Shown: positions 10,131-19,578 of the stretch, piece by piece
Numbering within the stretch: the first letter of the stretch is position 1
Layout of the letters: each line of letters opens with the position of its first letter
DNA from: Candidatus Streptomyces philanthi
Lineage (GTDB): Bacteria > Actinomycetota > Actinomycetes > Streptomycetales > Streptomycetaceae
Assembly (NCBI GenBank): GCA_018114805.1
Contig: CP073042.1
Coordinates: 4,691,001-4,755,000, forward strand
Direction: 5' to 3'
Length of the DNA stretch: 64,000 nucleotides
Position numbers and translations under genes: made by a program
Notes under the pieces: model-generated
Told to the model about the DNA's origin: nothing
Databases searched by the model: none
Seen by the model: the letters and a program-made list of their open reading frames with translations, nothing else

Positions 10131-10702
10131 ATGACCGCTCCGTCCGCCACGCCCCCGCCTCCGACACCCTTGTCCGTGTCCGAGCGCAAGGCGCGCCAGG
10201 TCGCGGAAGCCGCCCGGGAAGCAACCTGGCGCAAACCGAACTTCGCCAAGGAACTGTTCCTCGGCCGATTCCGACTCGACCTCATCCACCGGTACCCAGC
10301 GCTCGGTGCGCCCGCACCGACATCTCGGCGTTCCTGCTGACCGAGCCTGACGTCGGGTCTGACCTGGCGCGACTGGCGACCACCGCGGTGCCGGACGGCG
10401 AGGACTACGTACTGGGCGGCGTCAAGCTGTGGACGACCAACGGCGTCGTCGCCTACCTCCTCGTCATGATGGCCCTAGTGCCGGCGGGCAAACCGATCGG
10501 CCGGTACGAGGCCCTGGGGCCGAAGGTCGCCTTCATCGCCGCGACGACGTTCGCCCTGGAGGCCGTTGTCGACTTGTCGTCCCACATGGCCGACGAAGAC
10601 CGCACCGACATCCGCATCGAGGCCCCGCTCGCCAAACCGTACGGCTCGGAGATGGGTTGGCTGATGGCCGACGAGCGGGGGCAGCTTCGCGGCCAACACT
10701 GA
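10131..10702 (+). pseudogene. acyl-CoA dehydrogenase relic with internal deletions
   Basis: ATG 10131 opens a frame that begins like a large acyl-CoA dehydrogenase (VSERKARQVAEAAREATW, then KPNFAKELFLGRFRLDLIH). The family's next several hundred residues are missing. From about 10320 another frame carries the FAD/substrate region (DISAFLLTEPDVGSDLARLA, then DYVLGGVKLWTTNG). After a second deletion it runs to part of the C-terminal helical domain (KVAFIAATTFALEAVVDLSS, ending YGSEMGWLMADERGQLRGQH). At about 190 codons in pieces against more than 500 in the family, it cannot encode an enzyme. From 10703 to 10855 one frame stays open (contains AYACVEEGIFDPSGGGPWIA) and may be further debris. Confidence 0.75.
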
Positions 10703-11094
10703 TGCCCTGCACCGCGAGGTTGCCTCAGACGTACTCGGAGGCGCCTACGCCTGTGTCGAGGAAGGCATCTTCGACCCCAGCGGCGGCGGCCCCTGGATCG
10801 CCGACGCCACACCAGGGCTCGCCCTCGCACCCACCGTCCGCTGCCCCGTCTGCTGAACGCGCCCCACGCTGTCCCCCTGCTCCCCCCGCGCACGCCGACA
10901 GCACCGCGCTACGCCGCACAGCAATACGCCGCACCCTGGCGCCGCCCCGGTATGCCGGGCTTACGGGGCTGGCACGTAGACGTGCGGACCGCTCCACGGG
11001 ACTGCGTTCGCCAAGCCTGAGACCGCCCATTGCCCCTGTCCAGTCGCCGTACCGCTCTTCGCCACGCACTGACCATCCGCGGCACCGTCCTGCC

Positions 11095-11178
11095 GGAGCA
11101 CGGAGCACGGAGCACGGAGCACGGAGCACGGAGCACGGAGCACGGAGCACGGAGCACGGAGCACGGAGCACGGAGCAC
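11095..11178. repeat. heptamer array B: GGAGCAC x12
   Basis: Twelve perfect GGAGCAC units followed by a partial GGAGC, in the gap between the acyl-CoA dehydrogenase relic and dxr. The array starts directly after CCTGCC (11089-11094). The G-rich strand is the coding strand of the flanking genes. Confidence 0.98.
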
Positions 11179-11210
11179 GGAGCGGTGATCCTGCCTGGGG
11201 CACGGGGCAC
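11179..11210. repeat. heptamer linker plus GGGGCAC x2
   Basis: The linker (GGAGCGG, then TGATCCTGCCTGGG; 11179-11199) joins array B to two GGGGCAC units (11197-11210). Nearly the same linker recurs at 17550 and 40600, so the two heptamer types and the linker behave as one composite cassette. Confidence 0.9.
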
Positions 11211-11415
11211 GGGGCGTGCCACCCACCGACACCGCGAGCCCGACCGCCCGCCGTGCCCGCGGGCGCCGTACGCCGCCCGCGGTCCCGCCTGCGGGCCTGG
11301 AGGGACCACCCTCCTCCGTGCCGCGACACCCCTGGTCCGCCCCGTTCCCGCTATGGCAGAGTCCTACTAGGGGTGCGCCCCTCAAATCCCGCGGTGGAGC
11401 GGCCACAATGGGGGG

Positions 11416-12705
11416 ATGACGGACTCCCTCGCCTCGCCGCACCAGCCCTTCGCCGTTGCCTTCGACGTCTCCGCAGCCCCGGATGCCCCGCGCACCATCG
11501 TGATTCTCGGCTCAACGGGTTCGATCGGAACCCAGGCCATCGATGTGGTGCTGCGTAATCCCGACCGGTTCCAGGTCACGGGGCTGTCCGCTACCGGTGG
11601 GCGGGTGGAACTGCTCGCGGAGCAGGCGCACCAGTTGCGTGTCCGTACGGTCGCCGTCGCGCGGCAGGACGTCGTGCCCGCGCTCCGTGACGCGTTGCGG
11701 GCGCGGTACGGGGCCGAGCCGCTGCCCGAGATCCTCGCGGGGCCCGAGGCGGCCACCGAGCTCGCGGGCAGCGAGTGCCACTCCGTGCTCAACGGCATCA
11801 CCGGTTCGATCGGGCTCGCCCCGACGCTGGCGGCCCTGGAGGCCCGCAGCGTGCTCATCCTCGCGAACAAGGAGTCCCTGATCGTCGGGGGACCGCTGGT
11901 CAAGGCCGTGGCCAAGCCGGGCCAGATCGTCCCGGTCGACTCGGAGCACTCGGCGCTCTTCCAGGCGCTGATGGGCGGCACCCCGGCCCAGGTGCGCAAG
12001 CTGGTCGTCACGGCCAGCGGCGGCCCGTTCCGCGGGCGCAGCAGGGAGGAGCTGACCGCCGTCACGCCGCACCAGGCCCTCGCCCACCCCACCTGGGACA
12101 TGGGCCCCGTCGTGACCATCAACTCGGCGACCCTGGTCAACAAGGGCCTTGAGGTCATCGAGGCGCACCTGCTGTTCGACATCCCCTTCGACCGCATCGA
12201 GGTGGTCGTCCACCCGCAGTCGTACGTGCACTCCATGGTCGAGTTCACCGACGGTTCGACGCTCGCCCAGGTCAGTCCGCCCGACATGCGCATGCCCATC
12301 GCACTCGGCTTGGGGTGGCCGGACCGGGTGCCGGACGCCGCGCCGGGCTGTGACTGGACGAAAGCGTCGACGTGGGAGTTCTTCCCGCTCGACACGGAGG
12401 CTTTCCCCTCCGTGGCCCTGGCGCGTCACGTGGGCGACCTGGGCGGCACCGCGCCCGCCGTGTTCAACGCGGCGAACGAGGAATGCGTGGACGCGTTCCT
12501 GGCCGAGCGGCTGCCCTTCACCGGGATCGTGGACACGGTGGCCGCCGTGGTCTCCGAAGGACTGGCCTCAGGCGCCGTGAAAAAGCGCCATGATGGAACC
12601 TCGCTCTCGGTGACTGACATCCTCGAAGCGGAGACATGGGCGCGCGCCCGCGCCCGGGAACTGGCCGCACGGGCGGCGAAGGCAACATCGGAGGTACGCG
12701 CATGA
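11416..12705 (+). CDS. dxr: 1-deoxy-D-xylulose 5-phosphate reductoisomerase
   Basis: Second step of the MEP isoprenoid pathway: NADPH-dependent rearrangement and reduction of DXP to 2-C-methyl-D-erythritol 4-phosphate, in the cytoplasm. 429 aa. The NADPH-binding GSTGSIG motif is at residues 32-38, after a short N-terminal extension. The metal/substrate segments VDSEHSA, TASGGPFRG and NAANEECVDAFL are all present. The stop overlaps the start of the next gene (ATGA at 12702), so translation is probably coupled to rseP. Intact; ispG of the same pathway lies 2 kb downstream. Confidence 0.96.
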   Translation: MTDSLASPHQPFAVAFDVSAAPDAPRTIVILGSTGSIGTQAIDVVLRNPDRFQVTGLSATGGRVELLAEQAHQLRVRTVAVARQDVVPALRDALRARYGAEPLPEILAGPEAATELAGSECHSVLNGITGSIGLAPTLAALEARSVLILANKESLIVGGPLVKAVAKPGQIVPVDSEHSALFQALMGGTPAQVRKLVVTASGGPFRGRSREELTAVTPHQALAHPTWDMGPVVTINSATLVNKGLEVIEAHLLFDIPFDRIEVVVHPQSYVHSMVEFTDGSTLAQVSPPDMRMPIALGLGWPDRVPDAAPGCDWTKASTWEFFPLDTEAFPSVALARHVGDLGGTAPAVFNAANEECVDAFLAERLPFTGIVDTVAAVVSEGLASGAVKKRHDGTSLSVTDILEAETWARARARELAARAAKATSEVRA

Positions 12706-14003
12706 CGACCTGGATGACGATTCTTGGGATAATCGTCTTCGTCGTCGGCCTGCTCTTCTCCATCGCCTGGCACGAGCTGGGACACTTCTCGACCGCCAAG
12801 CTGTTCGGCATCCGGGTACCGGAGTACATGGTCGGTTTCGGGCCGACGATCTTCTCGCGCAAGAAGGGCGAGACGGAGTACGGCGCCAAGGCCATCCCGC
12901 TCGGCGGCTACATCCGCATGATCGGCATGTTCCCGCCCGGCGACGACCGCAAGGTCACGGCGCGCTCCACCTCGCCGTGGCGGAGCATGATCGAGGACGC
13001 CAGGTCGGCCGCGTACGAGGAGCTTCAGCCGGGCGACGAGAAGCGGTTGTTCTACACGCGCAAGCCGTGGAAACGCGTGATCGTCATGTTCGCCGGGCCG
13101 TTCATGAACCTGGTGCTCGCCGTGGTGATCTTCATCGGCGTGATGATGACCTTCGGTGTCAACACCCAGACCACCACCGTCGGCTTCGTCTCCGAGTGTG
13201 TGATCCCCGCCTCGGCCAACACGGACACGTGCCCGAAGGACGCCAAGGACTCCCCGGCCAAGGCGGCGGGGCTCGAGCCCGGCGACAAGATCGTGGCGTT
13301 CAACGGCCAGCCGACCCCGGACTGGCAGACGCTCCAGCGTGACATCCGCGACACCACGGGGCCGGCCACCATCACCGTGGAGCGGGACGGGGCGCACAAG
13401 ACGCTGCAAGCCGACCTCATCAAGAACAAGGTCGCCAAGTCGGACGGCGACGGCGGCTACGTCAGGGACGAGTACGTCACCGCGGGCTTCCTCGGCTTCG
13501 CGCCCGCCACGGGCGTCGTCCAGCAGTCCTTCGGCGAGTCCGTCGAGCGCATGGGCGACATGGTGGAATCCGGCGTCGAGTCGCTGCTGGTGCTCCCGTC
13601 CAAGATCCCCGACCTGTGGAACGCCGCCTTCGGTGACGCCGAGCGCGAGCCCGACTCGCCGATGGGCGTGGTGGGCGCCGCACGTGTCGGCGGCGAGGTG
13701 TTCAACCTCGACATCCCGCCCGAGCAACAGGTCGCCACGATGCTGTTCCTGGTGGCGGGCTTCAACCTCTCGCTGTTCCTGTTCAACATGCTGCCGCTGC
13801 TGCCCCTGGATGGCGGGCACATCGCGGGCGCGCTGTGGGAGTCCGTACGGCGCAAGGCGGCGCGCGTCTTCCGCCGCCCCGACCCGGGCCCCTTCGACGT
13901 CGCCAAGCTCATGCCGGTCGCGTACGTCGTCGCGGGGATCTTCATCTGCTTCACCCTGCTGGTCCTCATCGCCGACGTGGTGAACCCGGTACGCATCACC
14001 TGA
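12702..14003 (+). CDS. rseP: M50 site-2 protease (RseP/Rip1 type)
   Basis: Intramembrane zinc metalloprotease that cleaves anti-sigma factors or other membrane substrates. 433 aa. Start is the ATG overlapping the dxr stop. Zinc motif HELGH at residues 24-28 lies in the first membrane helix. A PDZ domain lies at about residues 185-260 (SPAKAAGLEPGDKIVAFNGQ). The second metal site NMLPLLPLDGGH and a last C-terminal helix follow. The dxr-rseP pair is conserved in actinobacteria. The actual substrate in this organism is not evident. Confidence 0.92.
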   Translation: MTTWMTILGIIVFVVGLLFSIAWHELGHFSTAKLFGIRVPEYMVGFGPTIFSRKKGETEYGAKAIPLGGYIRMIGMFPPGDDRKVTARSTSPWRSMIEDARSAAYEELQPGDEKRLFYTRKPWKRVIVMFAGPFMNLVLAVVIFIGVMMTFGVNTQTTTVGFVSECVIPASANTDTCPKDAKDSPAKAAGLEPGDKIVAFNGQPTPDWQTLQRDIRDTTGPATITVERDGAHKTLQADLIKNKVAKSDGDGGYVRDEYVTAGFLGFAPATGVVQQSFGESVERMGDMVESGVESLLVLPSKIPDLWNAAFGDAEREPDSPMGVVGAARVGGEVFNLDIPPEQQVATMLFLVAGFNLSLFLFNMLPLLPLDGGHIAGALWESVRRKAARVFRRPDPGPFDVAKLMPVAYVVAGIFICFTLLVLIADVVNPVRIT

Positions 14004-14023
14004 CGCCGCCGCTCGGGGCGGCG
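14004..14023 (+). terminator. hairpin after rseP
   Basis: A 7-bp stem (CGCCGCC and GGCGGCG) with a 6-nt loop starting right at the rseP stop codon. The following 665 bp up to ispG hold no gene I can support; the ispG promoter must be in it. Confidence 0.4.
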
Positions 14024-14688
14024 CCGGCAAGACGCGCCGCTCCGAGCGCGGCCACGTCACGGGGCCATCACCGCCGCCCCGTGTACCAAGCCTCTGGTCC
14101 AGCCGGACGCCGTCCTCGTCAGTCGCTGCGGGCGCAGCCCGGCCGAGGCTTCGTCGCCCCCGCCTGGGGCCACCGGGACGGGCCACAGCGCCGCGACGAG
14201 GTCCCCCGGCAACCGCGCCGCCACCGGCTCCGTACGACGTGACACGTGTCCCCCATCGCCGGTTTGATCGCTCAACGTTACCGTCCGTGCGCATGTGGCA
14301 ATGGGGCGGGTTCGATGTGGCCCCGTCGCGGCCTGTGGCGATGCGACCCATCGGTGTGGAGCGGCGCAACCAGTCTTCAAGGCGCCTGCCGCCCGCGCCT
14401 GCCGCGTGCGCAGGCGCCCGGAGCGCTGGCCCACGGGGTGGCGAGCGTACGGGGACGGGGCCGCCAGCTGCGGGCGCCGTGGTGGGCGGCGCGGAGTGTT
14501 GATCTTTCGGCTGGCTGACGTACGTGCCACGAAGGGGCGAAGTTCTGGCATGGCGTATTCGTCCGGCTATCACCGATCGTGTGAGGTTAGACGCTGGGTG
14601 CGCTGTGTCCGAGGCGGGTGCCGTAATCTCGAAGACCGGAGCCCGCCGATCTCGGGACCTCGTTACACACCTTGGGGTTGCTCGCCAG

Positions 14689-15843
14689 ATGACTGCGATT
14701 TCGCTTGGCCTGCCGTTCGTTCCGACCGAGCTTGCTGACCGTAGGGTGAGCCGCCAGATCCAGGTGGGCTCGGTGCCTGTCGGGGGTGATGCCCCGGTGT
14801 CCGTGCAGTCGATGACGACGACGTTGACAGCTGATGTGAACGCGACGTTGCAGCAGATCGCGCAGTTGACGGCGTCGGGTTGTCAGATCGTGCGGGTGGC
14901 GTGCCCGTCGCAGGATGACGCGGAGGCGTTGCCGGCGATCGCGAGGAAGTCGCAGATCCCGGTGATCGCTGACATTCACTTCCAGCCGAAGTACGTGTTC
15001 GCGGCGATTGACGCGGGGTGTGCGGCGGTGCGGGTGAATCCGGGGAACATCCGGCAGTTCGACGACAAGGTGAAGGAGATCGCGAGGGCGGCTTCTGATG
15101 CGGGGGTGCCGATTCGGGTCGGGGTCAACGCGGGGTCGTTGGACAAGCGGTTGTTGGCGAAGTACGGCAAGGCCACGCCGGAGGCGTTGGTGGAGTCGGC
15201 GTTGTGGGAGTGCTCGTTGTTCGAGGAGCACGGGTTTCGGGACATCAAGATCTCGGTGAAGCACAACGATCCGGTGGTGATGGTCAATGCCTACCGTCAG
15301 TTGGCGGATCAGTGTGACTATCCGTTGCACTTGGGTGTGACGGAGGCGGGTCCGGCGTTTCAGGGGACGATCAAGTCGTCGGTGGCGTTTGGTGCGTTGT
15401 TGGCGGAGGGGATCGGGGACACGATTCGGGTGTCGTTGTCGGCGCCCCCGGTGGAGGAGGTCAAGGTCGGTATCCAGATTCTGGAGTCGTTGAACTTGCG
15501 GCCTCGTCGGTTGGAGATCGTCTCGTGTCCTTCGTGTGGGCGGGCGCAGGTGGATGTGTACAAGCTGGCTGATGAGGTGACGGCTGGGCTTGAGGGGATG
15601 GAGGTGCCGTTGCGGGTGGCGGTGATGGGGTGTGTGGTGAACGGGCCGGGTGAGGCGCGTGAGGCGGATTTGGGTGTGGCGTCGGGGAACGGGAAGGGGC
15701 AGATCTTCGTGAAGGGTGAGGTCATCAAGACCGTGCCGGAGTCGAAGATCGTGGAGACGTTGATCGACGAGGCCATGAAGATCGCCGAAGAGATGGAGAA
15801 GGCCGGCGTGGCCTCCGGCGAACCGGAGGTATCCGTCAGCTGA
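14689..15843 (+). CDS. ispG: 4-hydroxy-3-methylbut-2-enyl diphosphate synthase (flavodoxin/ferredoxin)
   Basis: Late MEP-pathway iron-sulfur enzyme converting MEcPP to HMBPP. 384 aa. Start taken at ATG 14689 (MTAISLGLPFVPT); the frame is open further upstream but without family similarity. It has the TIM-barrel part (SVQSMTTTLTADVNATLQQI) and the 4Fe-4S cluster cysteines in SCPSCGR and GCVVNGPGE. Base use is odd: from about 14,750 to 15,720 leucine is mostly TTG and alanine/valine/arginine are mostly G-ending, unlike the C-ending habit of its neighbours. The last 40 codons look normal. Intact. Confidence 0.95.
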   Translation: MTAISLGLPFVPTELADRRVSRQIQVGSVPVGGDAPVSVQSMTTTLTADVNATLQQIAQLTASGCQIVRVACPSQDDAEALPAIARKSQIPVIADIHFQPKYVFAAIDAGCAAVRVNPGNIRQFDDKVKEIARAASDAGVPIRVGVNAGSLDKRLLAKYGKATPEALVESALWECSLFEEHGFRDIKISVKHNDPVVMVNAYRQLADQCDYPLHLGVTEAGPAFQGTIKSSVAFGALLAEGIGDTIRVSLSAPPVEEVKVGIQILESLNLRPRRLEIVSCPSCGRAQVDVYKLADEVTAGLEGMEVPLRVAVMGCVVNGPGEAREADLGVASGNGKGQIFVKGEVIKTVPESKIVETLIDEAMKIAEEMEKAGVASGEPEVSVS

Positions 15844-15962
15844 CGTCTGCCGGTCGTTGCCTCGTTCACGGTTGCGGGGGTGCGGCGCGGGGGAGCGAGG
15901 TACAGTGCGGAAACCGAGTCCCCTGTGGCCCGCAGGCCCGCAACCACGAGGCATACCGACAC

Positions 15963-16809
15963 GTGCTGACGACGACCACCACCAGGGTCCTTGAGCCGGG
16001 TGAGCTCGATGCGGCGCTCGCCGTCCTCGATCGCGACCCGGTGGCCAACGCCTTCGTCGCCGCACGGGTCCAGACGGCAGGTCTGCACCCGTGGCGGCTC
16101 GGCGGCGAGATGTGGGGTTGGTACGCCGACGGGCGGCTGGAATAGCTGTGCTACGCCGGGGCCAACCTCGTTCCCATCTGCCCCACCCCCGACGCTGTGC
16201 GCGCCTTCGCCGACCGCGCGCGCCGCTCCGGGCGCCGCTGCTCCTCGATTGTCGGCCCCGCCGAGACCACCGCTGACCTCTGGGCCCTGTTGGAGCCGAG
16301 CTAGGGCCCGGCGCGCGAGGTGCGCAGCCACCAGCCGCTGATGATCACCACGACGATGCCGTCGAACGTCACGCCATACCCTCTGGTATGCCCCGTCCGC
16401 AAGGACGAGATGGGCTTGATCATGCCCGCCTGTGTGGCCATGTTCACTGAGGAGGTCGGCGTCTCACCACTGGCGTGCGACGGTGGTCTGCTCTACCAGG
16501 CGCGCGTCGCGGAGCTTGTCGGTTCCGGTCGTTCCTTTGCCCGCGTCGAGGACGGACAGGTCATCTTCAAGGCCGAGGTCGGCGCCGTCACCCCGCACGC
16601 CTGCCAGATCCAGGGTATCTGGGTCGCCCCCGAGTACCGGGGCCGCGGCCTCTCCGAGACCGGCATGGCCGCCGTACTCGGGCTACGCCCTGCGCGAGGT
16701 GGCCCCGGTCGTCAGCCTGTACGTCAACGACTTCAACGCGGCGGCCCGAGCCGCGTACCGGCGCGTCGGCTTCCGCGAGGTCGGCGCGTTCATGAGCGTC
16801 CTGTTCTGA
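15963..16809 (+). pseudogene. DUF4081/GNAT acetyltransferase gene broken by two TAGs and a frameshift
   Basis: Reads from GTG 15963 as a two-part GNAT protein: an N-terminal DUF4081-like part (LDRDPVANAFVAARVQTAGL) and a C-terminal acetyltransferase domain with the acetyl-CoA motif VAPEYRGRGLSETGM. The frame is cut by TAG 16143 (LE*LCYAGANLVP) and TAG 16302 (EPS*GPAREVR, where the family has Trp). At about 16,680 a GGG run appears one G too long; removing it gives VLGYALREVAP and runs to the natural end FMSVLF. The gene follows ispG, its usual place in Streptomyces. Function of the family is unknown; this copy is unlikely to be made whole. Confidence 0.72.
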
Positions 16810-16841
16810 CTCCGTCCGGGCCGGCCAGTAGTGTGCCGCTC

Positions 16842-17411
16842 ATGTCGCACCCCGCCGCGGGCCCGCCGCCAGCTCCCCGAGACGTCACCGTTGGGCCACT
16901 CGACCTCGCGGCTCGCGTGGACGACGCGCTCGCAGTCCAGGCCCTCGCCTTCGGGCTGACGGACGACGAGATCGGAGTGCGGCGCCACATCGTCCTCCGA
17001 CACATGGCGACCCCGGGCGCGCGTGCCCTCGGGGCGACCACCGGGACCGGCCGTCTGATCGGCTTCGTCTACGGCCTGCCGAACCACCGTTCCTACTGGT
17101 GGTCCACGATCGTCGCCCCGTACCTCCGCGCCGAGGGCCACGATGACTGGCTGGACGACTCCTTCGTCATCACCGAACTACACGTCCATCCGGCCCACCA
17201 GAAGTACGGCGTCGGCCGGGCCCTGATCACCATGCTGACCGACGCGGTCGTCCAGCCCCGCAGCATCCTCTCCGCGATCGACGCGGAGACCCCGGCCCGC
17301 GGCCTCTACCGCGACCTGGGCTACTGCGACCTGGCCCGCCTGGTGCACTTCCCGAGCGCGCGGAGCCCGTACGTCGTGATGGGAGCCCACCTGCCGCTCC
17401 GGCGGCGGTAG
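16842..17411 (+). CDS. GNAT-family N-acetyltransferase
   Basis: Intact 189-aa protein. Start ATG 16842, 33 bp after the end of the broken GNAT gene. The GNAT fold shows as an acetyl-CoA-binding segment FVITELHVHPAHQKYGVGRALI followed by AIDAETPARGLYRDLGY. The acceptor substrate is unknown. Another acetyltransferase relic lies directly upstream and proS downstream. Confidence 0.82.
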   Translation: MSHPAAGPPPAPRDVTVGPLDLAARVDDALAVQALAFGLTDDEIGVRRHIVLRHMATPGARALGATTGTGRLIGFVYGLPNHRSYWWSTIVAPYLRAEGHDDWLDDSFVITELHVHPAHQKYGVGRALITMLTDAVVQPRSILSAIDAETPARGLYRDLGYCDLARLVHFPSARSPYVVMGAHLPLRRR

Positions 17412-17549
17412 CGTCCGCCGGCGGCGCGGACGTGCCAGGCCCCGCGGGCGAGCGCTCCGGGGCGGGCGGGGGAGCGCACGGCGCGAGTACCGGGAGGGGC
17501 TGAAGCCGACATAGACCACGGGGCACGTGGTGAGGCGAGCACTGAGCAC

Positions 17550-17570
17550 GGAGCGGCGATCCTGCCTGGG
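17550..17570. repeat. heptamer linker upstream of array C
   Basis: GGAGCGG then CGATCCTGCCTGGG, preceded by a single degenerate TGAGCAC unit. It differs from the copy at 11179 by one base and joins directly to array C. Confidence 0.9.
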
Positions 17571-17638
17571 GGCACGGGGCACGGGGCACGGGGCACGGGG
17601 CACGGGGCACGGGGCACGGGGCACGGGGCACGGGGCAC
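17569..17638. repeat. heptamer array C: GGGGCAC x10
   Basis: Ten perfect GGGGCAC units ending 79 bp before the proS start and about 15 bp before a possible proS -35 element. Four-G runs separated by CAC fit the G-quadruplex pattern on the coding strand, so the array could affect proS transcription if it folds. Confidence 0.98.
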
Positions 17639-17653
17639 GGGGTGGCGGCTCAT

Positions 17654-17683
17654 TTCCTCGGCGTGACCCGCTGCGGCTAACCT
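17654..17683 (+). promoter_or_regulatory. possible proS promoter
   Basis: TTCCTC (17654-17659), an 18-nt spacer and TAACCT (17678-17683) resemble a housekeeping sigma promoter, 35 bp before the proS start. Weak match; based on sequence alone. Confidence 0.3.
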
Positions 17684-17717
17684 CTCGCTCACCGCACCTC
17701 GCATGCAGGAGATCTCC

Positions 17718-19430
17718 ATGGCCCACGCCGTCAACGTCCAGCGCATGTCCACCATGCTGCTCAAGACACTGCGCGACGACCCGGCTGACGCCGAGACCGC
17801 CAATCACAAGCTGCTCGTCCGCGCCGGGTACGTCCGGCGCACGGCGGCGGGGATCTGGAGCTGGCTGCCGCTGGGCAAGCGTGTGCTGGACAACGTTTCG
17901 CGTGTCGTGCGCGAGGAGATGGACGCGATCGGCGCGCAGGAGGTGCTGCTGCCCGCGCTGCTGCCGCGGGAGGCGTACGAGACGAGTGGGCGCTGGGACG
18001 AGTACGGCGACCTGCTCTTCAGGCTCAAGGACCGCAAGGGCGCCGACTACCTCCTCGGCCCCACCCACGAGGAGATCTTCACGCTCACCGTCAAGGACCA
18101 GTGCACGTCGTACAAGGACCTGCCGGTGATCGTCTACCAGATCCAGACGAAGTACCGGGACGAGGCCAGGCCGCGCTCGGGCGTGCTGCGTGGGCGTGAG
18201 TTCCAGATGAAGGACTCGTACTCCTTCGACGTCACGGACGAGGGCCTGGCCGAGTCGTACCGGCTGCACCGTGACGCGTACACCCGCATCTTCGAGCGCC
18301 TGGGCCTGGACTACCGCATCGTGTCGGCGGTCTCCGGGGCGATGGGCGGTTCGGCATCGGAGGAGTTCCTGGCGCCCGCGGCGGCCGGCGAGGACACGTT
18401 CGTGGACTGCCCCGCGTGCGACTACGCGGCCAACACGGAGGCCGTCACCTTCGCGGCACCGTCGGCCGGGGACGGGGCGGTGCACGGCCCCGTCTAGGAG
18501 TTGGACACGCCCGACACACCCACCATCGAGTCCCTGGCGGTACACCTCGGGGTGTCCGCCTCCGCGACGCTGAAGAACCTGTTAGTGAAGGTGGACGGCG
18601 AGATCGTCGCCGTCGGTGTGCCGGGCGACCGCGAGGTGGACCTCGGCAAGCTGGGCGAGCACCTGGCGCCGGCGACCGTCGAACTGGTCACGACCGAGGA
18701 CTTCACCGACCGGCCCGACCTAGTGCGCGGGTACGTCGGCCCGCAGGGCATGGCGGGCAAGGCGTTCCGCTACATCGCCGACCCGCGGGTAGCCCCGGGC
18801 ACGGCCTGGATCACTGGCGCCAACAAGGCCGACACGCACGCTCGGAACGTCGTCTGCGGCCGGGACTTCCAGGTGGACAAGTATCTGGACGTGGTCGTCG
18901 TGGAGCTGGGCGACCCGTGCCCGGCCTGCGGCGCTGGCATCGCGCTCGACCGTGCCATCGAGATCGGCCACATCTTCCAGCTCGGGCGCAAGTACGCCGA
19001 CGCCTTCGAGTTGGACGTACTCGGCCAGCAGGGCAAGCCGGTGCGGGTCACCATGGGGTCGTACGGCATCGGCGTCTCGCGCGCCGTGGCGGCACTCGCG
19101 GAGCAGACCCACGACGGGGCCGGGCTGTGCTGGCCGCGCGAGGTGGCGCCGGCCGACGTGCATATCGTCGCGGCGGGCAAGGCCCTGCAGAACGAACTCG
19201 CGCTCGAACTGGCCGAGTTGCTGGGCGGCGCTGGCGTGCGGGTGCTCGTTGACGACCGGGCCGGGGTGTCACCCGGCGTGAAGTTCACGGAAGCGGAACT
19301 CATCGGCGTGCCGACCATCCTGGTCGTCGGGCGCGGGGCGGCGAACGGTGTGGTCGAGCTGAAGGACCGGCGGACGGGTGAGCGTGAGGAGCTCGCCATC
19401 GACGAGGCGGTGGCCCGCCTCGCCCCGTAA
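17718..19430 (+). pseudogene. proS: prolyl-tRNA synthetase gene interrupted by an in-frame TAG
   Basis: Charges tRNA-Pro. ATG 17718 follows AGGAG. The reading is a complete bacterial-type ProRS of about 570 residues: RAGYVRRTAAGIWSWLPLG near the start, motif 2 region YRDEARPRSGVLRGREFQMK, an editing/insertion domain in the middle, motif 3 TMGSYGIGVSR and a C-terminal anticodon-binding domain (ADVHIVAAGK). The frame is broken once, by TAG 18495-18497 in VHGPV*ELDTPDTPT, where the family normally has Glu. It also contains TTA (18582-18584), the rare bldA-dependent codon. Everything else is intact, so either the TAG is a base-call error, it is read through, or another copy serves the cell. Confidence 0.85.
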
Positions 19431-19498
19431 CGGCGCCGCACGCCTGCCGCTGCCGGCTGCCCGGGACACCCCCGCCCCGTGCGCCCTGTCGTGCTCGG

Positions 19499-19552
19499 CC
19501 CCGTGCCCCGTGCCCCGCACCCGCCGCGGAGTATGGAGCACGGGGCACGGGG
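19499..19552. terminator. heptamer-built hairpin between convergent genes
   Basis: CCCCGTGCCCCGTGC (19499-19513) is a perfect 15-bp inverted repeat of 19538-19552, with a 24-nt loop. It lies between the convergent proS and the phosphotransferase relic, where a bidirectional terminator is expected. Its arms are made of heptamer units in opposite orientation. Confidence 0.65.
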
Positions 19553-19578
19553 CGATGGATGTACGGAGCGGGAGGCTG

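Noticed and set aside
10703..10855. Possible second pseudogene tail after the acyl-CoA dehydrogenase relic
   Set aside because: A frame ending PTVRCPVC is open and protein-like, but too short to assign to a family.
14587..16065. Long open frame opposite ispG
   Set aside because: It arises from the G/T-ending codons of ispG; the ispG frame is the clear enzyme.
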